Below, in pieces: positions 12,240 to 23,859 of a stretch of 64,000 nt of DNA (position 1 is the stretch's first letter; every line of letters begins with the position of its first letter). Below the pieces are notes generated by a model. That model did no database searches. It was not told the DNA's origin and saw only the letters and a program-made list of their open reading frames with translations. Origin of the DNA: Episyrphus balteatus (taxonomy: Eukaryota > Arthropoda > Insecta > Diptera > Syrphidae); contig NC_079134.1 in the NCBI RefSeq assembly GCF_945859705.1, forward strand, positions 64,582,437 through 64,646,436, given 5' to 3'. The translations under genes and the position numbers were made by a program.

Positions 12240-12845
12240 ATTTTTAATTTAAATATTTTGTCTGAAGCGAAAAGCTGACGGCGGGAAATCAATTTCCATT
12301 TATTAGCAAAAGGCTATTATTTGTCTGAAGCGAAAGCTGACGGCGGCGGGGACTTGAGTTGCATAATAGCACAAATAATTATATAAACGAATTGAAATCA
12401 CGTCTATCTACCCACTTGCACTCCTTTTTTTATTTTCGCGGGAGAGTGAGTAAGGTCATGGTCGTAAGAGATCCTTTTTATTGTTCTCTTTTTTAATTAA
12501 AAAAAAAGCTTTTTTGTCGGCTGAAAAATTCTCTTCTCCTTTTTGATTCCAATTTAAAAAGCTCTTGTCGGCTGAAACGTGTCGGCTGGAAAAAATTTTG
12601 ATGACAATTTTTTTCTATGGGATGCGATATCTGTATATAATTGTCTGTGATAATAGGGTAATTTGCCTGAAGCAGTAGCTGACGGTGGGAGTATTATCTC
12701 CATTCATTTTGCCTGAAGCGTAAGCGGACGGTTTAGGGTTATTTGCCTAAAACGAAAGTGGACGGCGGGAAATTAATTTCAATTTTAGGGTTATTTGCCT
12801 GAAGTGCAAACGGACGGCGGGAATATTATTTCCATTGTAGGTTAT
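12240..12845. repeat. Degenerate minisatellite, GCCTGAAGCG...GACGGCGGGAA units
   Basis: A unit of about 55-65 bp (TTGCCTGAAGCGAAAGCTGACGG, then GGGAAATTAATTTCCATT) occurs at about 12255, 12318, 12664, 12706, 12740 and 12795, with gaps. A second short motif, GTCGGCTGAA, recurs at about 12516, 12567 and 12583. No coding potential. It may belong to the long LTR starting at 11564, which I could not prove. Confidence 0.6.
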
Positions 12846-13249
12846 ACGAAATACTTTTTTATTGGTGAGGTTAATTGATAATATTTGTAATAAAAAATTG
12901 TAATTAATTAAAGAATTTTTAAAAATAAAAATATTTATTTTTTTTAATAAAATCTATCTTTTGGTGTTATTTGGACTTTTACAACCGAGTTTTAGCTGCT
13001 TTCTTAGGGTTCACCCTGGCCCCGCTGAGTCCTACCCCAGCTGAAAAGAAAAAGCATCACAATATATTTTTGAATAGTGCATATTTATATTTGATTTTAG
13101 TGAAAAATTTGTTAAACTTTGTTTTATTTTATTATAAATTTGATAAATAAAAAAAAAAGTACCTTTGTGGGTAAAATCGCGCAGTCCATTTGTGGGTAAG
13201 AGCGCGCACTTCTCCCCATATTAAACTTTTCTTTTTTTAATCTGATTTA
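12846..13249. other. Non-coding interval, origin unclear
   Basis: AT-rich sequence with a short GC-richer block near 13005-13050. At about 13163-13222 there is a pair of ...TTTGTGGGTAA...CGCGCA motifs whose reverse complement resembles 14768-14812. This suggests an older inverted-repeat element surrounding the Harbinger-like insertion. No gene seen. Confidence 0.4.
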
Positions 13250-14481
13250 GGCTAGGCGCACACATGCGATTTCAGTCGCACGATTATTTAGTCGCAAAAA
13301 TGGATCACACGGATTTCAATGCCGGTGAACACACATGCTTCTAAAAAATAGAAGCGATTTAAAAATTGTCCCATTTTTTTGGCGACGCGATTGTCGCAAA
13401 TTAAAATGGAACAAATGGGCCAGTATAGTTGTGCACACACTTGCGACTAAACCGAAAACGACTAAAAAGTAGCAGTCGCAAAGAGGCCAAATCATGCGCA
13501 CACATGCGATTTTCCACCACTCGATTTTTTAGACGCAAGAAATGAAACACATTATTTTAAATGAGAGCGCACAGACTTGCGATTTTAAAATCGCAAAGTT
13601 TAAAAAAATGGATCCGGTTCTATTTTTCGCGATTTTTTTTGTTGTACATAAGGATATATCATACAGAATATAATGCACTTGCGCGCTCGTTTGACCCTTG
13701 GAACATTTGTTTTAAGAACAGTAATGGATATAACCAGAAAGTGTTATATAGTGGCTCTTTTGTTATAAGCAATAGAATTATAAAAGGACAATTCCATAAA
13801 ATTCATAAAAATTTCAGAAATTTACCCAGTACTATAGAATGAGTATTCAATGCTTTGGTGAAATATTGGTACTCGTGAGGTCTAAAATATGATACAAAAA
13901 TACACATTGGAGATAATCTATTTCGCCTGGAAGAACTTCTTAAAAATCCATCAATCAAAAATCAAGTAAAAATTTAACATGTATTGGGTAGGTACTTCTT
14001 TGAATTTCTCTCGGTATAATTATATTTTAAAATTTCATGAAAAGTAATAAAGAGATATCTAGTAGAAAAAATCGAATTATTTTTTATCGAGAGAATTTAA
14101 ACTTTTAAAATAAGGTGCATGCTATGCGGTTATTTTAAAAAATTTATCACTTCTTAAACCGTTTCATGAATTTACCTTATCACAAAACTTGATCGTAGAT
14201 ACCATTTGTATGAAATTTTCCATTACGAACGGATTTAGAATTGTTTTCTTTGCGGTCATTTGACCATTAGATTTGAACAGTAAATAACTCCTGGCTCTTT
14301 TGATGATGCATTTTTTTATCCAAAATAGGTCAACTATTTTTCGATTAAACATAATGCTTTTCTTGCAATAAATAATAATAATCGCGCGATTTTTTAGTCG
14401 CAAGTGTGTGCACGGTAATTTTTTGTTGCGACTGCGATTTTTTAGTAGCAACGACTAAAAATCACATGTGTGCGCCTAGCC
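13250..14481. mobile_element. Harbinger-like non-autonomous transposon, 1.2 kb
   Basis: The ends are inverted copies of GGCTAGGCGCACACATG and the flanks are TTA at 13247-13249 and 14482-14484, which fits the TWA target of PIF/Harbinger. Many subterminal copies of CACACATGCGATTT and TTTAGTCGC occur in both orientations within about 300 bp of the left end and 100 bp of the right end, as expected for transposase binding sites. Frames inside are short and unrecognised. Confidence 0.78.
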
Positions 14482-14484
14482 TTA

Positions 14485-15002
14485 CAGTAGAGAGAATTTT
14501 TAAACTTGAATCTTGAGAAACGAAGGCTGTTATTCATGAATTCCAAAAAAGAAAGGATCTGATTTAATTAAAAACATTTTTTGTTTGTTTTGTTTTATAA
14601 ATAAAGTTTAAGTTTTTGTATTTGAACTTAATTTGTTTTTTCTTTAATATTTTCATTCATTTTAGTGAAAGCTTGGAACTTTTGAAAGAACGTTTTGTTT
14701 AACTTAGTATTACATTAAGTTTTTAGAAATTTAGTAGCCGTAAACTGTCAAGATTCCTATTAAAATTATGTGCGCGCTCTTACACAAGAGTTTGCGCGAT
14801 CTTATCCTGACTTAGGGGCAAAAGTGCGCATGTTAACTTCATATGGTTTTTGTTTTGAATCATATGAAATATTTAAACTAGCAAACTTTTTTTTTGTGTT
14901 TTCTTGTTCCCAAAATATAGGTTTATCAAATGTAAAAAAACTTTATGCTGATATCTCTTTCACAACTTTGCCTTAAAGTGAAAAGTGCGCGCCCCAACCG
15001 AC
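14485..15002. other. Non-coding flank with CG-rich motif pairs
   Basis: AT-rich apart from GTGCGCGCTCTTAC...TTTGCGCGATCTTA near 14769-14806 and GTGCGCGCCCC near 14985. The first resembles the reverse complement of 13160-13222, so an older TIR element may span both flanks of the Harbinger-like insertion. No gene seen. Confidence 0.35.
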
Positions 15003-15548
15003 TCTACAACAAATGGTATGCCAACTATATTTTGAATTGTATTTTTTTAATTTTGTATGTACAAGTACATATGTTTCTAAAAACACTTCTTAATGAAATG
15101 AATCAAGTTGGCTACTAAGGTATGCAGATTATTGAGCTTAATTTGATACTGTTAGTTGAATTAATCTCAAGCAAAAAAGTTGAATTAATATCAAAGAAAA
15201 AAAAAATATTGCATAGATAAAAAATAAATAAATAATTATAATTGCATAAGTTGATGAAAATTCCAATGCAATAGCTCTACAACAAATGGTATGCCAACTA
15301 TATTTTGAATTGTATTTTTTTAATTTTGTATGTACAAGTACATATGTTTCTAAAAACACTTCTTAATGAAATAAATCAAGTTGGCTACTAAGGTATGCAG
15401 ATTATTGAGCTTAATTTGATACTGTTAGTTGAATTAATCTCAATCAAAAAAGTTGAATTAATATCAAAGAAAAAAAAAAATATTGCATAGATAAAAAATA
15501 AATAAATAATTATAATTGCATAAGTTGATGAAAATTCCAATGCAATAG
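15003..15548 (+). repeat. Direct tandem duplication, two 273-bp units
   Basis: TCTACAACAAATGGTATGCC starts at 15003 and again at 15276, exactly 273 bp apart. The two units match almost completely down to the shared GCATAAGTTGATGAAAATTC before each unit end. The high identity implies a recent duplication. Non-coding. Confidence 0.9.
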
Positions 15549-16442
15549 CTTTACCTCGGGTGCCACAACTTTTTTTCTTTTTTAAAACTAGGTAGGTGTC
15601 AAGAAATAATACCTCTTATTTTGAAAACAAAGTAATATGGGCATACATTTTTTTCTGTAATTATTTTATTTTTATTTCAAAGTTTAATGTAATTAAATAA
15701 TTTCAGGGATCACGTATCTATATATGATATAGTTTTAAGATAAGTCCCGATTAGACTTGAGTACCGATTGCCAAACATCCTGGGGCCATCCCGTCCGACC
15801 CTTACATTTAACATGCTTTTCGTGTATGATATTCTGAAATATAGGAATAAACAATTTGAAAGATTATTCTTTAAATACTCTTTTAAAATTTGTATTAATA
15901 ATATAATATTATCAGATACTAAAAATGCTCATACAGGTAAAGTGACCCATGCAGACCACAATTATGCACTCAACCGGCGCGCGCCGCGGCGCACAGTCTG
16001 GCAGAAATACCTTATGAATGGCGATAACACTGGTTGGCAAAAAAAAAAAAAAAATCAGGAGCAAGAACTCTTTAAGGTGATTTTGATTAACTTAAATGTG
16101 CTGAATTCAAAACTGTTTATAGAATTGTTCCATCACGTCTAGTGTTTGAGCTCTGCTCATCACTATTTTCGCTATAAAGTCCCAAAAACTTATTTTTAAT
16201 GAAATATTTTTTGACGTTTGATTTAAAATATATATTTTAGGTAATATTTTACTTTTTTTCATCTAAATCAGGAGTCGAAAACTGAAATTGACTTCAAATC
16301 TGCTTCGAAAACAATAAGTTACCTTAACTTAAGATTTTCAGATATCATGCATTTCTTTATCTACCTACTTCTAGAAAAAAATTATTTTGATAAAAAATTA
16401 TATATTTAAGACGATAAAATATGGTTTTTGGAGATTATACTA
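15549..16442. other. Non-coding interval with one GC-rich island
   Basis: AT-rich with no recognised element. A sharp GC island, CGGCGCGCGCCGCGGCGC near 15975-15993, is unlike its surroundings. The frame across it (15768-16142) has no recognisable domains and is biased by A/T runs, so it is not called a gene. Confidence 0.35.
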
Positions 16443-16868
16443 GATGGCGCACCATGAGGGTTAAAGTTTTTTTTATCATTTGAAATAAGTATGTGTTGAC
16501 TTATAAGGCCATTTTTTAGATATAGCCTTCAATCAAAATTGATGAGGTTCTTGTCTACAAACAACGTTTTCAAAAAGGTATAAACCATTTTTCTAGGACC
16601 AGGGGTTTAGTCAGGACATGCATGTTTTTTTTTTTTTTTTTTGATTGTATTTTATTTTTTATGCTATTTCATATGGTTGTTTTAATAAAACATGCTTGCT
16701 TTAATAAACATAAACAACCATGCATGCCCTGACGAAAGCGTTGTTTAATGTAGACAAAAACCTCATCAAAAAATTTTGATTGAAGGCTATATCTAAAAAA
16801 ATGGCCTTATAAGTCAAAACATACCTATTTCAAATGATAAAAAACTTTAACCCTCTTGAGGCGCCATC
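16443..16868. mobile_element. Mariner-like MITE, foldback, 426 bp, TA target
   Basis: The ends are inverted (GATGGCGC...AGGGTTAAAG) and flanked by TA at 16441-16442 and 16869-16870. Almost the whole length folds back: the left arm (AAGGCCATTTTTTAGATATAG) matches the right arm in reverse complement, around a T-rich loop near 16630-16700. TA target duplication fits Tc1/mariner. Confidence 0.78.
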
Positions 16869-17029
16869 TATTGCCAAAATAAAAATCTGAAAAAATTAGA
16901 GGATTTTTTTTTTATTATTTAGAAACAGTTTTTCCACTTAGGAACTTGATTCTAGAAAAAAACCTAAATAACAAGTGCCCTAATGTATATACATGTGTTA
17001 TATATATATGTATGTATGTATACGCAGGT

Positions 17030-17101
17030 AGCCATGGCACGGAGGAATGGGTAGATGACTTGAGAGCCAGACATCGTGGGTTCGAGCCCAACGATCGGCT
17101 C
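17030..17101 (+). repeat. tRNA-derived SINE-like fragment
   Basis: An A-box-like TGGCACGGAGGAATGGG (about 17035) and a clear B-box GGGTTCGAGCCC (about 17079) are spaced as in a Pol III promoter. It lacks a closing acceptor stem and is followed by non-tRNA sequence up to the TIR transposon at 17164. A tRNA-derived SINE head is the best reading; no complete SINE end was located. Confidence 0.5.
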
Positions 17102-18199
17102 AGAAGTTTTTTCTAAAATCGCCAGCTTAACTGAAGCCACATGTGCGATAACATGAGACAATTCGCTGGCTGAGAATTATAAGGTTGTATGTCAACTCAC
17201 CTTAGTTTTGAGAAAATCGATCTCAAAGTTTTTTAAGGCTGGTTTTCGGATAAAATAGTTACATAGCAGTAAAGTATTGATGCAATCTTATAAAGGACCC
17301 TAAAAAAAATGATAAAACCATGAAAAAAACATTAATTTCACCATAAAAAAGGATTCTATGAGCATTTTTTAAAAATGACATAGAACCTTTTTATGAAAAA
17401 GTTTGTAAAAAAAATTTGAAAAAGGTTCTATGTTCACCATAGAACCTTATAGGTAGTTATAAAGAGCTTACATGTAACAAATGGATTTTATATGAAAAAA
17501 AAAAAACTAACTTCATCGTGAAATAGGCTTTGATTTAATTTAATTTTATTTAAGTTTTGCACAAAACAGTCAAATTCTATTTTAAATAACAGAAAGAAAT
17601 ACCACAAATCACGTTGTTGCATTTATAGAAAACAACAATTCCTGCTTTTGTTCAATTATGTACACAGAAAAAAGAAATGCTAAAACAATTAGAATTTGTA
17701 TTAAATCAATCGGATTTTGGCATGCTTTTTTGCCAAAAAGACAGTCGTCTTAAAACAGTCGTCTACGGTGCAAAATGCCAAAAAAATTGAAAGCTTGTTT
17801 AATTTTTTAATTTTAATAAAAATGCACATAAAATTATTAAAAAAATCATTTCAATCTTACTAGGTGTCTACACTTAAATTTTCTTTAAAAGTAAATTCTT
17901 GTTAAAATGAAGTTCACTTTGATTTTAGCAAAGTTTACTTATTCTTATTAAAAATCTTATTAATTTAAGAGGATTGGATTTTAGAGGAGTATCATCTTGG
18001 TTCTATGTGCCTTCTTTGTCTCCATGTATAACGTAAGTAAATTTGCTTCAAGTTAAAAAAAAGTTTTATTCGATGAAACTATTAATAGAAAAATAAACTA
18101 ACATAATTGTAAAGATAAATAACGAAGAGTTCACTTCGGTTAGTAGAGTAAAATCTTGACTTAAAAAAAAAAAACACAATTTTATAACTAAATACAATA

Positions 18200-20116
18200 G
18201 TCTAAGATCCGGCCATAGGACGACCTACCCTCATCGTTATACCAGTTGAGAGTTATATTTTCTGAAAGCTAGTGTCTTAGGAAATAAATTGCACATGGGT
18301 TGCCAAGCGATATCCTGTCAAGGCATAGGGTTGCCAGGCCTTAAAGTTCATTTTTGCAAATTTTTGAAAATGCGACCCTGCTTAAATGGCAAGCCTAAGA
18401 GTTATAAAAAAAATATAATGTCATAGGAAATTTAATTTAAAAATTTTAATTTTCAGGATTTTTTAAAATTTGAAGTTTGAGTAGGGTAAACAAAGGTAAA
18501 TTTAGAAAAAGGGCAAAAATCTATTTTCTAAACAAAACGTGATAGAAATAAATTTGAAATTGGAATCGATAGATATTATAAATATATGAAAGCCACACAT
18601 ACAAATAAAAAATGTAAAAAATCTACAACGCGAGATATAGTCTTTTTAGAGTCATGATACTCCAATTCGATATTTGAGAAATAATTCACCAAAAATCAGA
18701 ATGAAAGATTTTTTAAATAATTTTTATGTGATAAGTTAAGAAAAATAAAATAACTTGACACGTGTCTGCTAAATTTTTAATTTAACTTACCGTTTTCGCG
18801 AGGGGATTTTTTGAAAAGGTGCTTATTTGCGTATTTCAACATATTAAAGGAAAAAATCCCGTCATGGGACGACCTATCCACCTCATTATACCAGTTGAAA
18901 GCTATATTTTCCTAAGGATAGTGTCTAAAGAAACAGTTTGCACATGGGTTGCCTAGCGTTATCCTGTCAAGGCATAGGGTTGCCAGGCCTTAAAGTTTAT
19001 TTTTCATTATTTTTGAATACGCCACCCTGCTTATACCCAAAGCCAAAGAGTTGTAAAAAAAATATTATGTCACAGGAAATTTAATTTGAAAATTTTAATT
19101 TTCAGGGTTTTTTAAAATTTGAAGTTTGAGTAGGGTAAACAAAGGCGAATTTAGAAAAAGGGCAAAAATCTATTTTCTTAACAAAACGTGATAGAAATAA
19201 AATTGAAATTGGGTTCGATAGATATTATAAAAATATAAAAGCCACACATACAACAAAAAAATGTAAAAAATCTACAACTCGAGATATAGTCTTTTTAAAG
19301 TCATGATACTCCAATTCGATATTTGAGAAATAATTCACCAAAAATCAGTATTAAATTTTTTTTTAATATTTTTTATTTGATAAGTTAGAAAAAATTAAAT
19401 AACTTGCAACATATCTGTCAAATTTTTAATTTAACTTACCGTTTTTGCGGGGGGATTTTTTGAAAAAGTCCTTATTTTCGTATTTCAATATATTAAAGGA
19501 AAAAATCCCGTTATAGGACGACCTATCTACCTCGTTATACCAGTTGAAAGCTATATTTTCTTAAGGGTAGTATCTAAAGAAACAGTTTGCACATGGGTTG
19601 CCTGGCGACATCCTGTCAAGGCATAGGGTTGCCACGCTTTAAAGTTCATATTTTGAGTTTTTTTGACAGCGCCACCCTGTTTATATGGTAAGTGTTAGAG
19701 GTGTAAAAAAAATTTATGTCAGAGAAAATTAAATTTAAAAATTTGAATATTCAGGATTTTTAGAAATTTGACATTTTAGAAGGGGAAACTGAGGTAAATT
19801 TAAAAAAAGGTCAAAAAGCTATATCCTTAACAAAGAGTGGTAGAAAAAAGATTGATACTGGAATCGATAGATATTGTTAAATTATATAAGTCACACATAC
19901 AAATCAAAAATGTAAAAAATCTGCTACTCGAGATATGGACGTTTAAAAGTCAAAACCGTGAAATTCGATGTTTGAGAAATAATTCACCAAAAATCAGCAC
20001 GAAAGGTATTTGAAATAATGTTTATGTTATTAGAGAGCATAAATAAAATAACTTGACACGTATCTGCCAAATTTTTGATTTGACTTAGTTTTTGGTTCCT
20101 GTGTATTTTTGAAGAA
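18200..20116 (+). repeat. Tandem array of three 649-bp units
   Basis: The marker GACGACCTA begins at 18219, 18868 and 19517, a constant spacing of 649 bp. Each unit repeats ACCAGTTGA, GCACATGGGTTGCC, CTGTCAAGGCATAGGGTTGC and CCACACATACAA-type blocks in the same order. The units have diverged visibly, the third most of all. Absent from copy B of the host transposon, so it entered or expanded after the copies separated. No coding potential. Confidence 0.9.
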
Positions 20117-20437
20117 CAACACCGAAACAGTGAATTGAATTGTAAAAATCTGTAATTCTTCAAAAATACACAGGAACCAAAAACTAAGTCAAATCAAAAA
20201 TTTGGCAGATACGTGTCAAGTTATTTTATTTATGCTCTCTAATAACATAAACATTATTTCAAATACCTTTCGTGCTGATTTTTGGTGAATTATTTCTCAA
20301 ATATCGAATTGGAGTATCATGACTCTAAAAAGACTATATCTCGAGTTGTAGATTTTTTACATTTTTTTGTTGTATGAGTGGCTTTTATATTTTTATAATA
20401 TCTATCGAACCCAATTTCAATTTTATTTCTATCGACT
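20092..20437. repeat. Hairpin and inverted partial unit closing the 649-bp array
   Basis: The end of unit 3 (to about 20116) is followed by a roughly 40-bp loop and its reverse complement from 20157. The inverted arm matches unit 3 exactly to about 20297, then switches to sequence closer to unit 2 until about 20437. This suggests template switching or gene conversion. Confidence 0.85.
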
Positions 20438-21960
20438 TGAAATAAAATGCAAATTACTCGTTATCTTATTGGACATAGCATGAACTTAAAAGTTTAAAAT
20501 AAAATTTTAAACTTAAAATTTTTACAATAAATATTTTTTTTAACAATTTTTTTATAAAAAAAACATTATGTTTTTTCGTTTTTTGGCCTCTAATTTTTAT
20601 TTTACACTTTTTTTTACTAAATTTAGGTTCATGCAATGCGTATAAATATATTTTATTGTAAAAAAATTTCTTTTTTGATTATAAATAATTTTCTTGACTT
20701 GGGCATTGCATGGCGCAAACTGTAGACGCCAACTTTAAAGAGCTGTAGATCCGCCATTTTGTTTTTATTTTACTTCAAAAAAATTCTATCATTACTTCAT
20801 AATTTCAGTATAATCATTTATTTTTCCAAATTTTAATAAATGCTTTCAGTTTTCCAAAAAAAATTATTGAAAAAGCTGTCTTCCAGAGGGATTTCATCCC
20901 TTAAGTTAAGGAATCTAAGTATTTCTTTAACTTTTGGTTTATCAATACGAACTATGAAATTCCCAACCTCGATTATGAAAAAAAAGTTTTCAAAAAATCA
21001 CTTCCAATTTTTGGCACACAAAAAACATTACTCTAATTTAATTAGGATGTAAGAATATCTAGGTTAGGTAACCCGAAAGAATTATTGCAAAAGTTTTGGT
21101 TTAAAGAGTACAGAACGAGATACAAAAATTCTTTGCTGTTTAGCAAAAGCCATAGCCGTATTTAGGGGGGGGGGTTTTGAGTGTTTAACCCCCCTCGAAA
21201 TTTTTTTTTCAGAAAATCAAAAGATACCTATATTATAAACATATACAAGTCTAATATGTGCAGCACTAAATGATTTGTTTTTGTATTTTAGTGATTTGAT
21301 TACCTATATGAAAATCTCCCTTAAAATCACTACCAATTTTGCATCGTTGCGGAAGCTGTCGATGAAGTTTGTATAAAGGAAAACAAAAATTGTTTGGTCC
21401 ATTACAAAGAGTTTTTATGTCTTTGACCATTTCCTTAAGCACTATGTTAACACCTTAAAATTCTCTTTTAAGAACCCTTTAAATACCACAAGTACTTATG
21501 CAGGGTTTTTGGTGCCGAGACTAAACTATGCTTTTTCAAAGGGTTTCGGTGGCCGAACTCGAATCCAAAGACGGACTTATTCGATCACATCTCGTTTTTG
21601 AAATATTACCCTCAAATCTATTTAAATCTTTCAGACATCTTTTATACTGTCCGAGATATCTTCAGTTGCTTATTACCCACTTTTGTTCTATGTTAACCTT
21701 AAATCCAGTATGTAAGCGAAAATAAATGTATCGATTTATTCAGAGACTGTAGTTCTTCTCAATATTCTTGTTTTTTGATCCCCTTTAATAAAAAATAGTA
21801 GGGTGTCGCTGCAATACTCGGTTTTATATAAATAGCATTTTTATATGGTGCGATTATACTTTTGCAAAGCACTGTATTTACAACATTTCGTTATTCTTTT
21901 GTTTCAAATTATAAAATTAAACAATTTCAGTTTATTGTTAAATTTCAAAGTGAAGTATAA

Positions 21961-22516
21961 CACTGGTCAACAAAATTAAACTTCTTTTTTGTTACAGAAA
22001 CCAGGGTATACTCTTCTATAGGTTTGTTGTGTGCTGAGCTCAAAACCGAAGTCAGAAAAATTCGATCACATCACGTTTTTGAGATATTCCCGCTAGAAAA
22101 TCGAAAATGCTGCTTTTTACCAGTTTTCAGGGTTATTTTTTAGCGTTTACTTATTTTTTTTTTTAATTTGTAACAGTAACAGTTTCTAAAAGAATTAAGT
22201 TTTGTCTCTCTAAATCCGTTTAAATCTTTTAAATATCTATTTTCTTCCTCGAGAAATCATAACTTGAAATCAAAGTGTTTGGGGCATCTTATATTTTGAC
22301 ACAATTCTTTTAGAAACTGTTACAAATTTAATTAAAAAAAAAAATAAGTAAACGCTAAAAAATAACTTTGAAAACTGGTAAAAATCGGCATTTTCGATTT
22401 TCTAACGGGAATATCTCCAAAACGTGATGTGATAGAATTTTTCTGACTTCGGATTCGAGCTCAGCCTATAGAAAAGTATACCCTGGTTTCTGGAACAAAA
22501 ACCTTGTTGACCAGTG
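21961..22516. mobile_element. Foldback MITE, 556 bp, TAA target
   Basis: The ends are inverted copies of CACTGGTCAACAA and the flanks are TAA at 21958-21960 and 22517-22519. The arms pair over most of their length (for example CCAGGGTATACT with AGTATACCCTGG) around a centre near 22240. TAA fits a Harbinger TWA target. No ORF. Confidence 0.78.
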
Positions 22517-23524
22517 TAATTAGCTCATGTCAAACAACTTGTATTATTTAAAATTTTGGTTCTTAAGTATTGCTAATTTGATTTAGCGGGATTTAGAATC
22601 GACTGCAGTTACATATAGTTGATACAAAGTATTGTGATTTCTAAAAAAAAATTTTGTTTGGTCTGAGCTAACTCATATCATTTCCATAAGATTTCATTTT
22701 GAAAAATTTGCGTAAAAAAGTTCTATGTAACTTAAATCAATGTATTGTTTTGTTTGAAAAAAATCAGTAAAAGGGTTCTATGTTGCAATTTGAATAACAT
22801 AGAACCATTAATACATTTATGTGAAATCAGGAAAGTTGTATGTCTTTTTTACCTGTACCATCGCCATTAATTTTTTTCTAATTTTTTTAAAAAATTTATC
22901 TGAAAGCCGTTGAAATTACGAAAATTTTGGCGTATAAAACTCATTTTTTGTATTTTGTATGATATACGTATACACCCTTATAATTCTCAACCAGCGAATT
23001 GTAACCGATGTCTCCCCTCTCTGCCACGTAGTTATGTGTTGTATGTGTTTCTGTTGTTCTTTCTTTCTTTGTCTTTCTCTGTTATATTAATAGGCTATTG
23101 ATTATGTATTTGAGAAAGGACCTAAGACGTTCACGGGTTTTTATTGCAGGAATAATTCAATGGGTTATAAGAGAAGATAAAACCGCGGAGTGCTATTAAA
23201 TGAGAGGGTGGAAACTGAAGATAGGGGTGCAAAAGCCCCCTTTTTGGTTTTTTCAATATACCTCGTAAACCAAGCAAAATTTTGATATATTGCACATAAA
23301 ACTTTTTGTAGAGAATTAAATTTCCTGTTTTTCAAAAAAATTCCATTAGTTGTACATTTTTTTTTGGTTGAGATAGACATAAACATTGCTCCAAAGAAAA
23401 AAAGAAAATTAAATTTCCTTCAAAATGCTGTGCTCACTAAATTTTTTCATATTGATACTTTTTTCAAAAGCTAGAATTATAAAGTTAATATTAATTTTAA
23501 AATGAAGTTATTTTAATCAAAATG

Positions 23525-23735
23525 AAATAACATTGTTGAGAATTTTCCATAAACAACCGAGATAAAATTTATTTTCTTAAGAAATCCGACTTTTTTATTA
23601 GGTAATTTTTCCATATTATTTAAGTTTTGTACCCTTTCAGAACCTTTCAGAATACAAAAACTTAAATAATATGGAAAAATTAATTTTCTTAAGAAAAAAA
23701 ATTTTATCTCGGTTATTTATGAAAAAAATGAGAAA
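23525..23735. repeat. Imperfect palindrome
   Basis: CCATATTATTTAAGTTTTGTA (about 23612-23631) pairs with its reverse complement at about 23652-23672, and the arms continue outward through AACCGAGATAAAATTT and AAATTTTATCTCGGTT. The centre is near 23640. Mechanism and family unknown. Confidence 0.75.
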
Positions 23736-23859
23736 AATTAAGATTTGTAGTCACGACACATGAAAACCGTCACAGGGTGACCATTTCTTCGACTTTTTTC
23801 AAATGCCCATAACTCACAAAATATATGGCTGAGATTTTTTTTATTATTTTTCTGATATA

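Larger units (their letters stand above)
17164..22996. mobile_element. TIR transposon family T4, copy A (non-autonomous, expanded)
   Basis: The ends are inverted copies of CGCTGGCTGAGAATTATA (one mismatch) and the flanks are AATT at 17160-17163 and 22997-23000. About 1 kb at the left and the last 330 bp at the right match copy B (49519-51391). Extra DNA sits inside: the 649-bp array and hairpin, and a second block (about 21150-22670) with a foldback. Subterminal CATAGAACC/GGTTCTATG motifs occur near both ends in both orientations. No transposase seen. The 4-bp A/T palindromic TSD does not fit hAT, Tc1 or Harbinger; superfamily unresolved. Confidence 0.8.

Noticed and set aside
13561..13842. 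Transposase fragment in the Harbinger-like element
   Set aside because: No recognisable catalytic or DNA-binding motif; the frame is short and A/T-biased.
17030..17101. Functional tRNA gene
   Set aside because: It has A/B-box resemblance but no closing acceptor stem or proper cloverleaf; called a SINE-like relic.
18200..20437. CRISPR-like or other regularly spaced array
   Set aside because: The units are 649 bp and contiguous with no spacers, and the DNA is eukaryotic.
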